The notes beneath the pieces were generated by a model. That model did not search any database and was not told where the DNA came from. It saw only the letters and a list, made by a program, of their open reading frames with translations. This document shows positions 53,189 to 61,841 of a stretch of DNA of 64,000 nt, one piece after another. Position 1 is the stretch's first letter, and each line of letters starts with the position of its first letter. A program made the position numbers and the translations under genes. Origin of the DNA: Lachnospiraceae bacterium (lineage in GTDB: Bacteria; Bacillota; Clostridia; Lachnospirales; Lachnospiraceae); assembly GCA_017935565.1 (NCBI GenBank), contig JAGBHK010000045.1, forward strand, positions 80,728-144,727, written 5' to 3'.

Positions 53189-53735
53189 TTGTGCACCTCC
53201 TCTTCTTTAGAATATACGCAACCATTAGTTGGATGGTTTGCGCTATAATAACCCAAAATCCTACTTCAATATATTGATTAAGGGGCATTATATAAACTAA
53301 AATACAGTAGGCAAATACAATGGTAGAGACATGTATTTTGCTATTTCTTATAACAATTCCGGTAGGCGTTTTCCTATAAACGCTAGTTATAGGACCGATG
53401 TAATTGCTGATTATTATACAAACTAATAAACATATAAGAACCAATAATTTACTTACAGGTATCATTGGCAGATACACAACACTTGCTATAAAAAAAGCAA
53501 ATGTGAAACAAAAGCATCCTGCATAAGTCTTGCAATGCAATCCACCAATCATAGTTCTAATGGACATTAGCACGATTGTAGCTACAACATATTCTAAAAA
53601 TAAATCTATATAAATAAAAAATACTCCCATAAAAATAAATTTACTAAGCTCACAACACATCATTTTGAAAAAATACTTGATGAGTTCAATCTCATAATCC
53701 GAATAGTGTAATTCTCTTTGCAAATAACCGAACAT
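53172..53735 (-). CDS. agrB: AgrB-like peptide-processing membrane protease
   Basis: A 187-residue membrane cysteine protease. It has the catalytic pair His67 and Cys74 in 'GGLHCKTYAGC', with the same seven-residue spacing as His77/Cys84 of S. aureus AgrB. About five membrane helices follow the N-terminal cytoplasmic part. It cuts the C-terminal tail of the precursor and closes the ring. ATG 53735 follows AGGAGGTGATG, a near-perfect ribosome site. Its promoter would lie between the gene and the inverted-repeat element at 53785. Confidence 0.95.
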   Translation of the reverse strand: MFGYLQRELHYSDYEIELIKYFFKMMCCELSKFIFMGVFFIYIDLFLEYVVATIVLMSIRTMIGGLHCKTYAGCFCFTFAFFIASVVYLPMIPVSKLLVLICLLVCIIISNYIGPITSVYRKTPTGIVIRNSKIHVSTIVFAYCILVYIMPLNQYIEVGFWVIIAQTIQLMVAYILKKRRCTNEAQD

Positions 53736-53784
53736 ATCTTACATCACCTCCTGTTAGAGTAAGTATAAACATAGATGAAAAAGT

Positions 53785-53964
53785 TGTGTTGAATTATTCC
53801 GTGAGTGGTACGATTTTCGACGTAGAAATTCTTGATGAAAAAAATCTGAAATTTAAGTTTATCCCTAAAAATCAAGGTTTTCTGGTTGTTGGATTATAAT
53901 TAGAAAATCAAAAAAATGTTTTTCACGTCGAAAATCGTACCACTCACGGAAAAGTACAACACAA
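53785..53964. repeat. Inverted-repeat element of about 180 bp upstream of agrB
   Basis: Outer arms TTGTGTTG (53785-53792) and CAACACAA (53957-53964), and inner perfect 25-base arms at 53799-53823 and 53925-53949 (CCGTGAGTGG... and its complement). The 100 bases in between are AT-rich without coding frame. It could be a small non-autonomous transposable element or a large hairpin/regulatory site between the divergent agrBD and serpin units. Confidence 0.8.
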
Positions 53965-54002
53965 GGTGGGGAAAATGTGGGAAAATGTGAATGGGTGTCG
54001 TA

Positions 54003-54031
54003 TTGACATATAATATGAAAAAGGTTAATAT
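54003..54031 (+). promoter_or_regulatory. Promoter of the riboswitch-serpin transcript
   Basis: TTGACA (54003-54008), 17-base spacer, TAATAT (54026-54031). Transcription would start near 54037, right at the 5' end of the riboswitch. Confidence 0.7.
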
Positions 54032-54035
54032 AGGA

Positions 54036-54131
54036 ACAAGGGCAAACCGTGAGGAAACTTTGGGACGCAAAGCTACAAATCTAAGTTAGAGTATTTATAT
54101 TAATATTTTAATATGATGGTTGAGTTGCAGA
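54036..54131 (+). ncRNA. Cyclic di-GMP-I (GEMM) riboswitch
   Basis: The conserved core is present: AAGGGCAAACC, GNRA loop GAAA, GGGACGCAAAGC (54039-54073), then CTAC..ATCTAAG and, after an AT-rich loop, ATGATGGTTGAGTTGCAG, which matches the ATGATNGCC-GGTTGCCG closing side of class I. The stem P3 is AT-rich and longer than usual. It ends where a terminator begins (54128), so ligand binding probably decides on read-through into the serpin gene at 54265. Confidence 0.85.
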
Positions 54132-54161
54132 TTATATTTATGGGATATAGTCTGATTTTTT
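54128..54161 (+). terminator. Riboswitch expression-platform terminator
   Basis: CAGATTATAT and ATATAGTCTG enclose TTATGGG and are followed by ATTTTTT. Its 5' bases CAG are shared with the riboswitch end (GTTGCAG), so the two folds may exclude each other. Confidence 0.7.
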
Positions 54162-54264
54162 GTTCTTCTGTATGGTAAGAAGTAGGATAAGACAACTATG
54201 TATAAAAGATTGTGACAGTAGATTAAATAACTCATCTTGGGAGTAAGTGTTGGAGGTATAGCAA

Positions 54265-55464
54265 ATGAAAAAACGAAAAATATTAATCGCAACATGTTCA
54301 ATATTAGTAATTCTCGCAGTAGTAATAGGCAGTATTTTATGGAAAAATATTGATGCTAAAGCGGAATATTCTAATGATTACGCTAAAACTTTCGGAGAGT
54401 TTACGGCAAATACTACAAAGAAATTATTTAAGGAAAGTAAGGAGAATACTTGCTTTTCACCGGTTAGTATGTTTGCTGCGTTGTCATTGGCAGCAGAAGT
54501 AACAGAGGGAGATACTAGGGAAGAATTGTTGAATTATCTTGGAGTGGAATCAATAGAAGAACTTGAGGATAAATATGCACATTTACTAAGGGATATTACA
54601 GTTATGACTCAAGGTGCAAGATTAAAATTAGCCAATGCATTTTGGTATGTTGGAGGAGAACCTAATGATGATGATATGGAAAACTTTGATAGTTTAGAAA
54701 ATAATTTTAATTGTAAAATTAACCCAAGAGAAAAAATATTAGGAAGCGAAGTAAATAAATGGGTATCTGAAGAAACTAATGGTTTAATTGATAAACTTAT
54801 AGAAGAAGATGATGAATACTCAATTTTGTTAGCGAATGCACTTTATTATAAGGCTAAATGGCAAGTGGATTTTAAAAAGAAATCAGATGAACAAGAGTTT
54901 TATTTAGAAAGTGGCGATAGTACAAAAACGGAATTTATTTGTTGTGAAAACGGAACTATGAAGTATGATGAAAATAAGATGTACACATATGTGGAAATTC
55001 CGCTTTTAGAAGGAAATTTAGTGGTTGTATTACCAAAAAAGAATACCAAACTTGATGATATATTGAGTCAAGAAAAATTAAACGATATATTGGCTACATA
55101 TTCATGTGATGATAAGAAGGAAGGTCTAGTAAAACTAGAAATGCCAATGTATGAGATTGGTAATTCGTGGTCTGATGAACTTATAGATGTAATGAATAAA
55201 AATAATGTTAATAAATTGTTCGAGGAGCCTGATTGGATAAAAAGTATAAGTGGCGTAGATGCAAGGATTAAACAAGAAACAAGATTTATTTTAAACGAAG
55301 AAGGAATAGAAGCTGCGGCTGTAACATCTGTTGGAGCTACATATCTTGCTAAGGGTGAAAACAAGCCTGAACTTGAATTAACTGTTGACAGACCATTTTT
55401 GTATGTGCTTATGAAGGATGATGTGCCATTGTTTATAGGAACAGTGTATAATCCGACAGAGTAG
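54265..55464 (+). CDS. Serpin 1, exported serine protease inhibitor
   Basis: A 399-residue serpin with an N-terminal membrane/signal segment (residues about 5-25). The fold is complete: 'NTCFSPVSMFAALSLAAEVTEGDT', 'LLANALYYKAKWQVDF', and the hinge 'EEGIEAAAVTSVGAT' with small residues, which marks an inhibitory type. Counting from the hinge Gly as P15, the scissile bond would be Leu-Ala in 'TYLAKG'. It ends 'RPFLYVLMKDDVPLFIGTVYNP'. Serpins trap proteases; a gut bacterium may use them against host or competitor proteases. Expression is probably governed by the c-di-GMP riboswitch upstream. GGAGGT precedes ATG 54265. Confidence 0.93.
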   Translation: MKKRKILIATCSILVILAVVIGSILWKNIDAKAEYSNDYAKTFGEFTANTTKKLFKESKENTCFSPVSMFAALSLAAEVTEGDTREELLNYLGVESIEELEDKYAHLLRDITVMTQGARLKLANAFWYVGGEPNDDDMENFDSLENNFNCKINPREKILGSEVNKWVSEETNGLIDKLIEEDDEYSILLANALYYKAKWQVDFKKKSDEQEFYLESGDSTKTEFICCENGTMKYDENKMYTYVEIPLLEGNLVVVLPKKNTKLDDILSQEKLNDILATYSCDDKKEGLVKLEMPMYEIGNSWSDELIDVMNKNNVNKLFEEPDWIKSISGVDARIKQETRFILNEEGIEAAAVTSVGATYLAKGENKPELELTVDRPFLYVLMKDDVPLFIGTVYNPTE

Positions 55465-55509
55465 GAAGTGTTGGTTTTTATGTAAAAGGGTGTTTGAGAG
55501 GTATGACAA

Positions 55510-56712
55510 ATGAAAAAACGAAAAATATTAATCGCAACATGTTCAATATTAGTAGTTCTCGCAGTAGTTATAGGTATTGTGTTGTGGAGAAATGTCGATG
55601 TTAAGGCTAAGTATGCTGATGCCAATGCAAAAATTTTAGGCGAATTCACAGCTAAAACTGCAAGTGAACTGCTAAATGAGGAAAAAGAAAATATCTGTTA
55701 TTCACCAGCAAGTCTCATTTCGGCTCTTATTATGTCGGCTGAACTTACTGATGAAGAAGCTGCCCAAGAAATCTGCAAAGCATTTGATGTTAAAGATGTG
55801 GATGAATTAGAAGAAGTGTATTCTCAGATGTTAGATAAGATACAAGTTAGCGAAAAAACAGAACTTAATTTAGGTAACTCATTATGGGTTGATGCAAATA
55901 TTATTAAAGACAGTGACACACAAATTATTAGCAACTGTCAAGAGAAACTTGGATGTGAAATATTTGAACGAAATGGAATTAATGGAAGAGAGATTAATAG
56001 TTGGGTTTCAAAACTAACAAATGGAATGATAAATGAAGTTGTAGATGGAAATGTAGATTCTCCAGTTATACTTGCTAATGCATTGTATTTTAAGTCTAAT
56101 TGGGCAGATAGTTTTAAAGATGTTAAGGACGATGCTTTTTACCTAGAAGATGGTGAAACGATAGAAGTTCCATATATTAGGTGTAAAGAAGAAACTATGA
56201 GGTATGTAGAAGACAAAGATTATACAATGGTGAAAGTATCTTTAGAAGATGGAGATATGTATTTTGTGCTACCGACTAAAAATAAAAGTTTGTCTGAAGT
56301 AATAACCGAGAAGAATTTGAATGAATTTATGGCATTATCTACCAATGATAAAATGGACAGAGGCGTAGTTACTATATCAATTCCAAATTTTGAATATGAT
56401 TATGATTCGGGTAACGAGATAGAGTCAGTTATAAAGAAATATGGAATAAATAAAGTGTTTGATGTAGAGCAATGGTTAATTGGCGATTGTACAGAGTTAG
56501 ATACTGTTAAAATTGGTCAAAAAACAAGTGTTGCAGTAGATAAAAATGGTATTGAAGCAGCTGCAGCAACAAAGGTTGAGGTCGCATATATTGGTAAAGA
56601 AAAAGAAAAGGAAGAAGAACTTGTGATAACATTCGATCGTCCGTTTATGTACATACTTATGAAAGAAGGAGTGCCATTGTTTATAGGAACAGTATATAAT
56701 CCGGCAGAGTAG
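55510..56712 (+). CDS. Serpin 2, exported serine protease inhibitor
   Basis: A 400-residue paralogue of the gene just upstream (45-base gap). The first 55 bases are nearly identical in DNA to serpin 1, while the mature proteins have diverged strongly. The hinge is 'KNGIEAAAATKVEVAYIGKE'; with Gly as P15 the scissile bond would be Ile-Gly, so the target protease differs. Fold signatures 'NICYSPASLISALIMSAEL', 'ILANALYFKSNWADSF' and 'RPFMYILMKEGVPLFIGTVYNP' are intact. Probably on the same transcript as serpin 1. Confidence 0.92.
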   Translation: MKKRKILIATCSILVVLAVVIGIVLWRNVDVKAKYADANAKILGEFTAKTASELLNEEKENICYSPASLISALIMSAELTDEEAAQEICKAFDVKDVDELEEVYSQMLDKIQVSEKTELNLGNSLWVDANIIKDSDTQIISNCQEKLGCEIFERNGINGREINSWVSKLTNGMINEVVDGNVDSPVILANALYFKSNWADSFKDVKDDAFYLEDGETIEVPYIRCKEETMRYVEDKDYTMVKVSLEDGDMYFVLPTKNKSLSEVITEKNLNEFMALSTNDKMDRGVVTISIPNFEYDYDSGNEIESVIKKYGINKVFDVEQWLIGDCTELDTVKIGQKTSVAVDKNGIEAAAATKVEVAYIGKEKEKEEELVITFDRPFMYILMKEGVPLFIGTVYNPAE

Positions 56713-56747
56713 GATATTTGATTTAATATTTTAAGGAGAAAACCAAG

Positions 56748-57632
56748 GTGAAGCACAAAAAACTAATAATCGAAATTGCATTAATAATATGTTTGGTGGG
56801 TGTACTAATTTTTGTGTTAATTAAAGGTAATTCAGCACAAAAGAAGGAAGATGAATCAACTGTTAGCTTGTTTTCAAACAATAGCGATGGTTACAATGAG
56901 ATAGATGAGCTTATTCGTGAAGTCTACAGCGATGAGAATTGTTCTGAGTCAAGGCCTAATGTTGTGGCGCTATATGATGAGACCAGAACTGATTCAAATA
57001 TGCCTGACAGGATATTTTATGACGATGTGAGATACTATAAAGGACAGTATTATGTGGAGAATGAATATGTTGGAGAAAAACTTGGTGTTGATGAGAAATC
57101 AGGTTATGAGATATATAAAATAAACCAGATGCATCAGGAATTAAGTGTTGCCGTTAAAGAGAAAAATGCAGAAAAGTATCATTCATATTCAATGATGTAT
57201 GAGGAAGAACATTATTACAGACCTGAAAGTTTGACAGAAACTTTTGATGCAATAGGTTTTTTTGAAAATTTGAAAAATGTTGAAGTACATATTTTTGATG
57301 TACAAAATGAAGATTCTGTAATCGTATATTATGATAATACTGATGATTTCAAAGGTTATATTATGGACAAATTGAAAGGCTTGGGGGATGTTAAGGCTGC
57401 GAAAACGTCACAAAAACGGACAGGTTTATCTATAATGGGAATATTGGACCATGTGGAAGAACCAGTAACTATTACATTTTTAGAGAATGGAAACATAATG
57501 ATAGATTGCGGAAGTGCAACAATTCATAAATTAAGTTTCGCGGCTATGGGTGATGGTGTAGATGCTGCTAAAGATATAATAGAGTATTTACAGGAAAATG
57601 CTAAAGGGTATATAGAATATTTTCCAGAGTAG
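56748..57632 (+). CDS. Membrane-anchored hypothetical protein, 294 aa
   Basis: An N-terminal helix (residues about 6-26) anchors a polar, acidic, Tyr-rich extracellular domain of about 265 residues. I recognise no family. The start is GTG 56748 with AAGGAG ten bases before. It follows serpin 2 by 35 bases and precedes another exported protein, so it probably belongs to the same c-di-GMP-controlled surface set. Confidence 0.7.
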   Translation: MKHKKLIIEIALIICLVGVLIFVLIKGNSAQKKEDESTVSLFSNNSDGYNEIDELIREVYSDENCSESRPNVVALYDETRTDSNMPDRIFYDDVRYYKGQYYVENEYVGEKLGVDEKSGYEIYKINQMHQELSVAVKEKNAEKYHSYSMMYEEEHYYRPESLTETFDAIGFFENLKNVEVHIFDVQNEDSVIVYYDNTDDFKGYIMDKLKGLGDVKAAKTSQKRTGLSIMGILDHVEEPVTITFLENGNIMIDCGSATIHKLSFAAMGDGVDAAKDIIEYLQENAKGYIEYFPE

Positions 57633-57657
57633 GAAGTAATACTAGTGGACAAGTGGA

Positions 57658-58185
57658 ATGGATGAAGTGAATATGACCGATAAAACGGGAAAAAAGTATT
57701 TAATATGCATGATACATATATTTTGTTTGGTTTTGTGTGCATGTAGTAATAGCAATAGTAATGCTCATGAACAAAATGATATGTCAGTAGGTGGCATAAG
57801 ACCTCCGTATGAATCTTTTACAGGAAAAGTGGTTGAAATCATAGACAACAATAATGTAGTAGTACAAGTTGAAAAAGATAAATATAACAATTTTAATGTA
57901 GGGGATTTGGTATATGTAGAGTATGATAAGTTTTCATTAAATTTAATATCAACAGAAGATGAATACAATGAAGAAATTGAAAGTATATATGACAGTATTT
58001 ATGAAAATTCTAACTTGGAATTGTATTTTTTGAAAATAAGTTTAGGAGATGAACTTTCGGTTTGTTTTGAAGAGGGGAAAATTAATGAAAAAGATGGTAA
58101 ATATTATGTTAAAGATGAGATGGGGCTAAAGAATGTGTACGACCCACATTTAGATCCTATATTTGAGGAGAAGAATGAAGGGTAA
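57658..58185 (+). CDS. Lipoprotein with OB-like domain (DUF3221-like), 175 aa
   Basis: A lipoprotein with lipobox LCAC (Cys29). The start of the mature part, 'FTGKVVEIIDNNNVVVQVEKD' (read in parts) followed by 'FNVGDLVYVEYDKFS', has the strand pattern of DUF3221/OB-like lipoproteins. The last 60 residues are acidic. Start codons at 57658 and 57673 are both possible; neither has a strong ribosome site. Last gene of the serpin group. Function unknown. Confidence 0.65.
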   Translation: MDEVNMTDKTGKKYLICMIHIFCLVLCACSNSNSNAHEQNDMSVGGIRPPYESFTGKVVEIIDNNNVVVQVEKDKYNNFNVGDLVYVEYDKFSLNLISTEDEYNEEIESIYDSIYENSNLELYFLKISLGDELSVCFEEGKINEKDGKYYVKDEMGLKNVYDPHLDPIFEEKNEG

Positions 58186-58245
58186 TTAGATAGATAGTAA
58201 GGGGCACTTTTTGTGGAATACAAGGAAAGAGGTTTTATTTAGTAA

Positions 58246-59391
58246 TTACACAAAAAACGACAATGCATAATTACTCACATCAACGCCATATTCTGTTAAT
58301 TTATAGCCAGTTTCCGTTTTTATAAGCAATTCGCTGGAAATCAGTTTTTTAATTTCATTGCCATAGATATTTTCTAATTCAATACCAAATTCGCGGTTAA
58401 ATTCACTTGAATCTATGCCGTCTGTGAATCTAAGACCAAGGTACATAAATTCACTCATTGAGTCTTCTCTTGTGATTGTTATTTGCTCAGTTTTGATGGC
58501 AGCAGGATTATGTGAATTATTTATATAGGCATCAAAAGAAGAGATATTTTTATATCTCACACCATTTATATATGAAGCTGCGCCAATTCCAAATCCGAAA
58601 TATTCGCCACGCTGCCAGTAGAGGCAATTGTGCTTACAATGCTTGCCGTCTTTGGCATAGTTTGAGATTTCGTATTGGTTGTACCCGTTAAGTTTAAGCA
58701 ATTCCTTTGTTTTATAATACATTTCACGCTCGTCGTCTTCATTTGGCAAGGCGACTTTGTTATCATTTACTAAATCATACAAAGGTGTGTCTTCCTCCAA
58801 TATCAAGCTATAGGCTGATATATGGGCTGGATTTAGAGCAATGATTTTATTTAATGAATCTAAATAAGACGAAACGGTCTGGTTTGGCAGAGCACTCATT
58901 ACGTCAATATTTACATTGTCAAAACCTGCATTTTTTACCAGTTTGTACGATTCTAAAAACTGTTCGTAAGTATGAATACGGCCAATAACCTCTAAATCGT
59001 GGTCATTGGCCGACTGTAATCCTATACTGATACGGTTTATACCACATTTTTTGTATGCGTCTAATTTTTCTTTGGTCAATGTACCTGGATTGCATTCAAT
59101 GGTGATTTCAGCATTTTCATTAACTGTGAAACATTCATAGATGGTTTGCAATGTTTCTTCAATATAATGTGCTTCAACCATTGAAGGAGTACCACCCCCA
59201 AAGAAAATGGTTGCAATATTACGATTATCTGCATTTGCGCGAATTTCAGACCAAAGAGCGCGAAAATATTTGTCTATATTTTCTTCGCTTGCCTTGGTGC
59301 AAGTGTGCATATCAAATGACAAAAAGTCGCAATATTTACATTTTCTCATACAAAATGGTATGTGGATATATATTCCTGTATCTTTAATCAT
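58246..59391 (-). CDS. hemW: HemW, radical-SAM haem chaperone-like protein
   Basis: A 381-residue radical-SAM protein of the HemN-like group. It has the cluster motif '[10 protein letters not shown]' with the Cys after Tyr-Cys typical of HemW, 'FGGGTPSM', 'ECNPGTLT' and '[13 protein letters not shown]'. HemW was long annotated as oxygen-independent coproporphyrinogen oxidase but acts as a haem-binding chaperone. ATG 59391 overlaps the end of lepA by eight bases; the pair lepA-hemW is conserved in Firmicutes, here turned to the minus strand. Confidence 0.94.
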   Translation of the reverse strand: MIKDTGIYIHIPFCMRKCKYCDFLSFDMHTCTKASEENIDKYFRALWSEIRANADNRNIATIFFGGGTPSMVEAHYIEETLQTIYECFTVNENAEITIECNPGTLTKEKLDAYKKCGINRISIGLQSANDHDLEVIGRIHTYEQFLESYKLVKNAGFDNVNIDVMSALPNQTVSSYLDSLNKIIALNPAHISAYSLILEEDTPLYDLVNDNKVALPNEDDEREMYYKTKELLKLNGYNQYEISNYAKDGKHCKHNCLYWQRGEYFGFGIGAASYINGVRYKNISSFDAYINNSHNPAAIKTEQITITREDSMSEFMYLGLRFTDGIDSSEFNREFGIELENIYGNEIKKLISSELLIKTETGYKLTEYGVDVSNYALSFFV

Positions 59392-61198
59392 TATCAAGTT
59401 TCAAAACGCTCATGAACGCCTTCTGTGGTATTTCTACATTACCAACCTGACGCATACGTTTTTTACCTTCCTTCTGTTTTTCCAACAATTTCTTTTTACG
59501 AGTGATGTCACCACCGTAACATTTAGCCAAAACGTCTTTTCTAACAGCCTTAACAGTTTCTCTGGCAATAATCTTGCTTCCGATAGCTGCCTGAATAGGT
59601 ATCTCGAAAAGATGTCTTGGAATCTCTTCCTTAAGCTTCTCGCACATCTTTCTACCACGCTCGTAAGCTGTGTCAGAATGTACGATGAATGAAAGAGCAT
59701 CGACTTCTTCTTTATTGATAAGGATATCAAGCTTAACTAATGTTGAACGCTCATAACCTTTTAATTCATAGTCAAATGAAGCATAACCTCTTGAACGCGA
59801 CTTCAATGCGTCGAAGAAATCGTAAATGATTTCATTAAGTGGAAGCTCGTATTTAAGCAATGCACGATTACCAGACGAGTATTCCATTCCAAGGTAAACA
59901 CCACGTCTTTCCTGGCAAAGTTCCATTATTGAACCAATAAATTCTGTAGTAACCATTATCTCTGCGCTAACCACAGGCTCTTCCATATAATCAATGAATG
60001 ATGGGTCTGGAAGGTTCGATGGGTTTGTAAGTTCAATTACTTCGCCTGTAGTTGTGTGTACCTTATAAATAACGCCAGGAGCAGTAGTTACGAGGTCAAG
60101 ATTGTATTCTCGCTCGAGTCTTTCCTGAATGATTTCCAAATGTAAAAGACCTAAGAAACCACATCTGAAACCAAAGCCCAACGCGATGGATGTTTCAGGT
60201 TCAAACGAAAGGGAAGCATCATTTAATTTAAGCTTCTCCAAAGCGTCCCTTAAATCTGAATATTTTGAACTGTCAGCTGGGTACATACCACAGTAAACCA
60301 TTGAGTTAACCTGTTTGTAACCAGGAAGTGGTTCTGCACAAGGATTATTCAAATCTGTAACTGTATCACCAACGGCTGTGTCCTGAACATTTTTGATGCT
60401 GGCAGTAATGTAGCCTACCATACCTGCAGATAATTCATCACAAGGAATGAACTGACCTGCGCCAAAATAACCAACCTCAGTAACATTGGCTGTAGCGCCG
60501 GTAGCCATCATTTTTATCTGTGTACCAACCTTAACTGAACCGTCAAATATACGACAAAATACAATAACGCCTTTATAAGAATCGTACAAACTGTCAAATA
60601 TAAGTGCTGAAAGTGGCTTGTTTGCATCGCCTGTTGGTGCAGGAACTCTTTCTACAACAGCTTCTAAAACATCTTCTATATTTAAACCTGTTTTAGCTGA
60701 AATTCTTGGTGCATCGTGTGCCTCAATACCGATAACATCTTCGATTTCATCAATAACTCTATCAGGGTCTGCGCTAGGCAAATCAATTTTATTAATAACA
60801 GGGATAACATCAAGGTCATGGTCAAGCGCCAAATAAACATTTGCCAAAGTTTGCGCTTCAACACCCTGCGCTGCATCAACAACTAAAATGGCACCATCAC
60901 ATGCTGCCAAGCTTCTTGAAACTTCATAGTTAAAGTCTACGTGCCCTGGGGTATCAATAAGATTGAAAATGTACTCTTCACCATTCTTAGCCTTATATAC
61001 TGTACGAACAGTCTGAGCTTTAATGGTAATACCACGTTCTCTTTCAAGTTCCATATTATCAAGAACCTGTGCCTGCATTTCTCTACTTGTAAGTAAACCT
61101 GTTTTTTCAATGATTCTATCAGCAAGCGTTGATTTGCCGTGGTCAATATGTGCAATTATGCAAAAATTTCGTATGTTTTTTTGATTAATATCAGACAT
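59384..61198 (-). CDS. lepA: Elongation factor 4 (LepA) GTPase
   Basis: A 604-residue translational GTPase that acts on stalled ribosomes by back-translocation. It has the G motifs '[13 protein letters not shown]', 'DTPGHVDF' and 'NKIDLP', the EF-G-like domains II, III and V, and the special C-terminal domain with '[29 protein letters not shown]' (read in parts). Length is normal. AAAGGA precedes ATG 61198. It reads away from hrcA, with array 2 in between. Confidence 0.98.
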   Translation of the reverse strand: MSDINQKNIRNFCIIAHIDHGKSTLADRIIEKTGLLTSREMQAQVLDNMELERERGITIKAQTVRTVYKAKNGEEYIFNLIDTPGHVDFNYEVSRSLAACDGAILVVDAAQGVEAQTLANVYLALDHDLDVIPVINKIDLPSADPDRVIDEIEDVIGIEAHDAPRISAKTGLNIEDVLEAVVERVPAPTGDANKPLSALIFDSLYDSYKGVIVFCRIFDGSVKVGTQIKMMATGATANVTEVGYFGAGQFIPCDELSAGMVGYITASIKNVQDTAVGDTVTDLNNPCAEPLPGYKQVNSMVYCGMYPADSSKYSDLRDALEKLKLNDASLSFEPETSIALGFGFRCGFLGLLHLEIIQERLEREYNLDLVTTAPGVIYKVHTTTGEVIELTNPSNLPDPSFIDYMEEPVVSAEIMVTTEFIGSIMELCQERRGVYLGMEYSSGNRALLKYELPLNEIIYDFFDALKSRSRGYASFDYELKGYERSTLVKLDILINKEEVDALSFIVHSDTAYERGRKMCEKLKEEIPRHLFEIPIQAAIGSKIIARETVKAVRKDVLAKCYGGDITRKKKLLEKQKEGKKRMRQVGNVEIPQKAFMSVLKLDND

Positions 61199-61324
61199 AT
61201 AAAATTAGTATCCTTTCAATTTGTTTGAGTGATGGTATTTTTTGCATCACGTACTTATTATATAGGTAGAAAGTGGGTTAGTCAAATGAATTTTAAGGAT
61301 TTGTAAATGAATGAGTGCTGTGTA

Positions 61325-61650
61325 TGAGTGCGGGGCGAGAAAGCGAGAAATGAGCCAAATCCGCCCCGCCAGAAGGTAAAAGCGGGGCGAAAAAGTGGAA
61401 AATAATCCAAATCCGCCCCGCGAAATAGTGAGTGCGGGGCGAGAAAGTGGAAAATAATCCAAATCCGCCCCGCGAAATAGTGAGTGCGGGGCGAGAAAGT
61501 GAGAAATGAGCCAAATCCGCCCCGCCAGAAGGTGAAAGCGGGGCGAGAAAGTGGAAAATAATCCAAATCCGCCCCGCGAAATAGTGAGTGCGGGGCGAGA
61601 AAGCAAGAAATAATCCAAATCCGCCCCGCCAGGACTGCTAGCGAAAAAAG
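61325..61650. repeat. Array 2 of 52-bp hairpin repeats (about 6 units)
   Basis: Units start at 61362, 61414, 61466, 61518, 61570 and 61622, an exact 52-base period, with a partial unit before. Each has CGCCCCGC, loop, GCGGGGCG, then an AGAAAGTGGAAAATAATCC-type linker. Compared with array 1 the second stem pair is G-C here and A-T there. It lies between lepA and the hrcA promoter, with no gene in 61199-61841. Confidence 0.9.
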
Positions 61651-61707
61651 CAAACGTAAATTCAATAAAAATTAGAAAAAACAAAATCAAAAAATTAAAC
61701 TTTCCCC

Positions 61708-61736
61708 TTGACATTAATAAAACTTAGTGATATCTT
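61708..61736 (+). promoter_or_regulatory. hrcA-grpE-dnaK promoter
   Basis: TTGACA (61708-61713), 17-base spacer, TATCTT (61731-61736). Start expected near 61743, so the CIRCE element lies at the very 5' end of the message and its DNA. Confidence 0.75.
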
Positions 61737-61749
61737 ATGTGTAGTGGTA

Positions 61750-61776
61750 TTAGCACTCGATTAAAATGAGTGCCAA
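61750..61776 (+). promoter_or_regulatory. CIRCE operator
   Basis: TTAGCACTC, nine bases, GAGTGCCAA. It differs from the perfect consensus GAGTGCTAA by one base. HrcA binds here and represses the operon at normal temperature. Confidence 0.95.
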
Positions 61777-61841
61777 CAAAACGAAAGGTAACCACGTAGA
61801 ACAGCGTAAAAGCAACGTTTTCACATTTTGGAGGTGGGTTT

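Noticed and set aside
54095-54301. Minus-strand 68-aa frame over the riboswitch
   Set aside because: Antisense to the riboswitch and serpin start, AT-rich, no ribosome site.
55068-55649. 193-aa minus-strand open frame
   Set aside because: Covers the end of serpin 1 and the start of serpin 2 on the opposite strand; antisense shadow.
61247-61714. Overlapping minus-strand open frames with repeated RGGFG/GRIWI/GADLDYF peptides
   Set aside because: They translate the 52-bp repeats; because 52 is not a multiple of three, all three frames stay open in turn. No start site, no family, pure repeat DNA.
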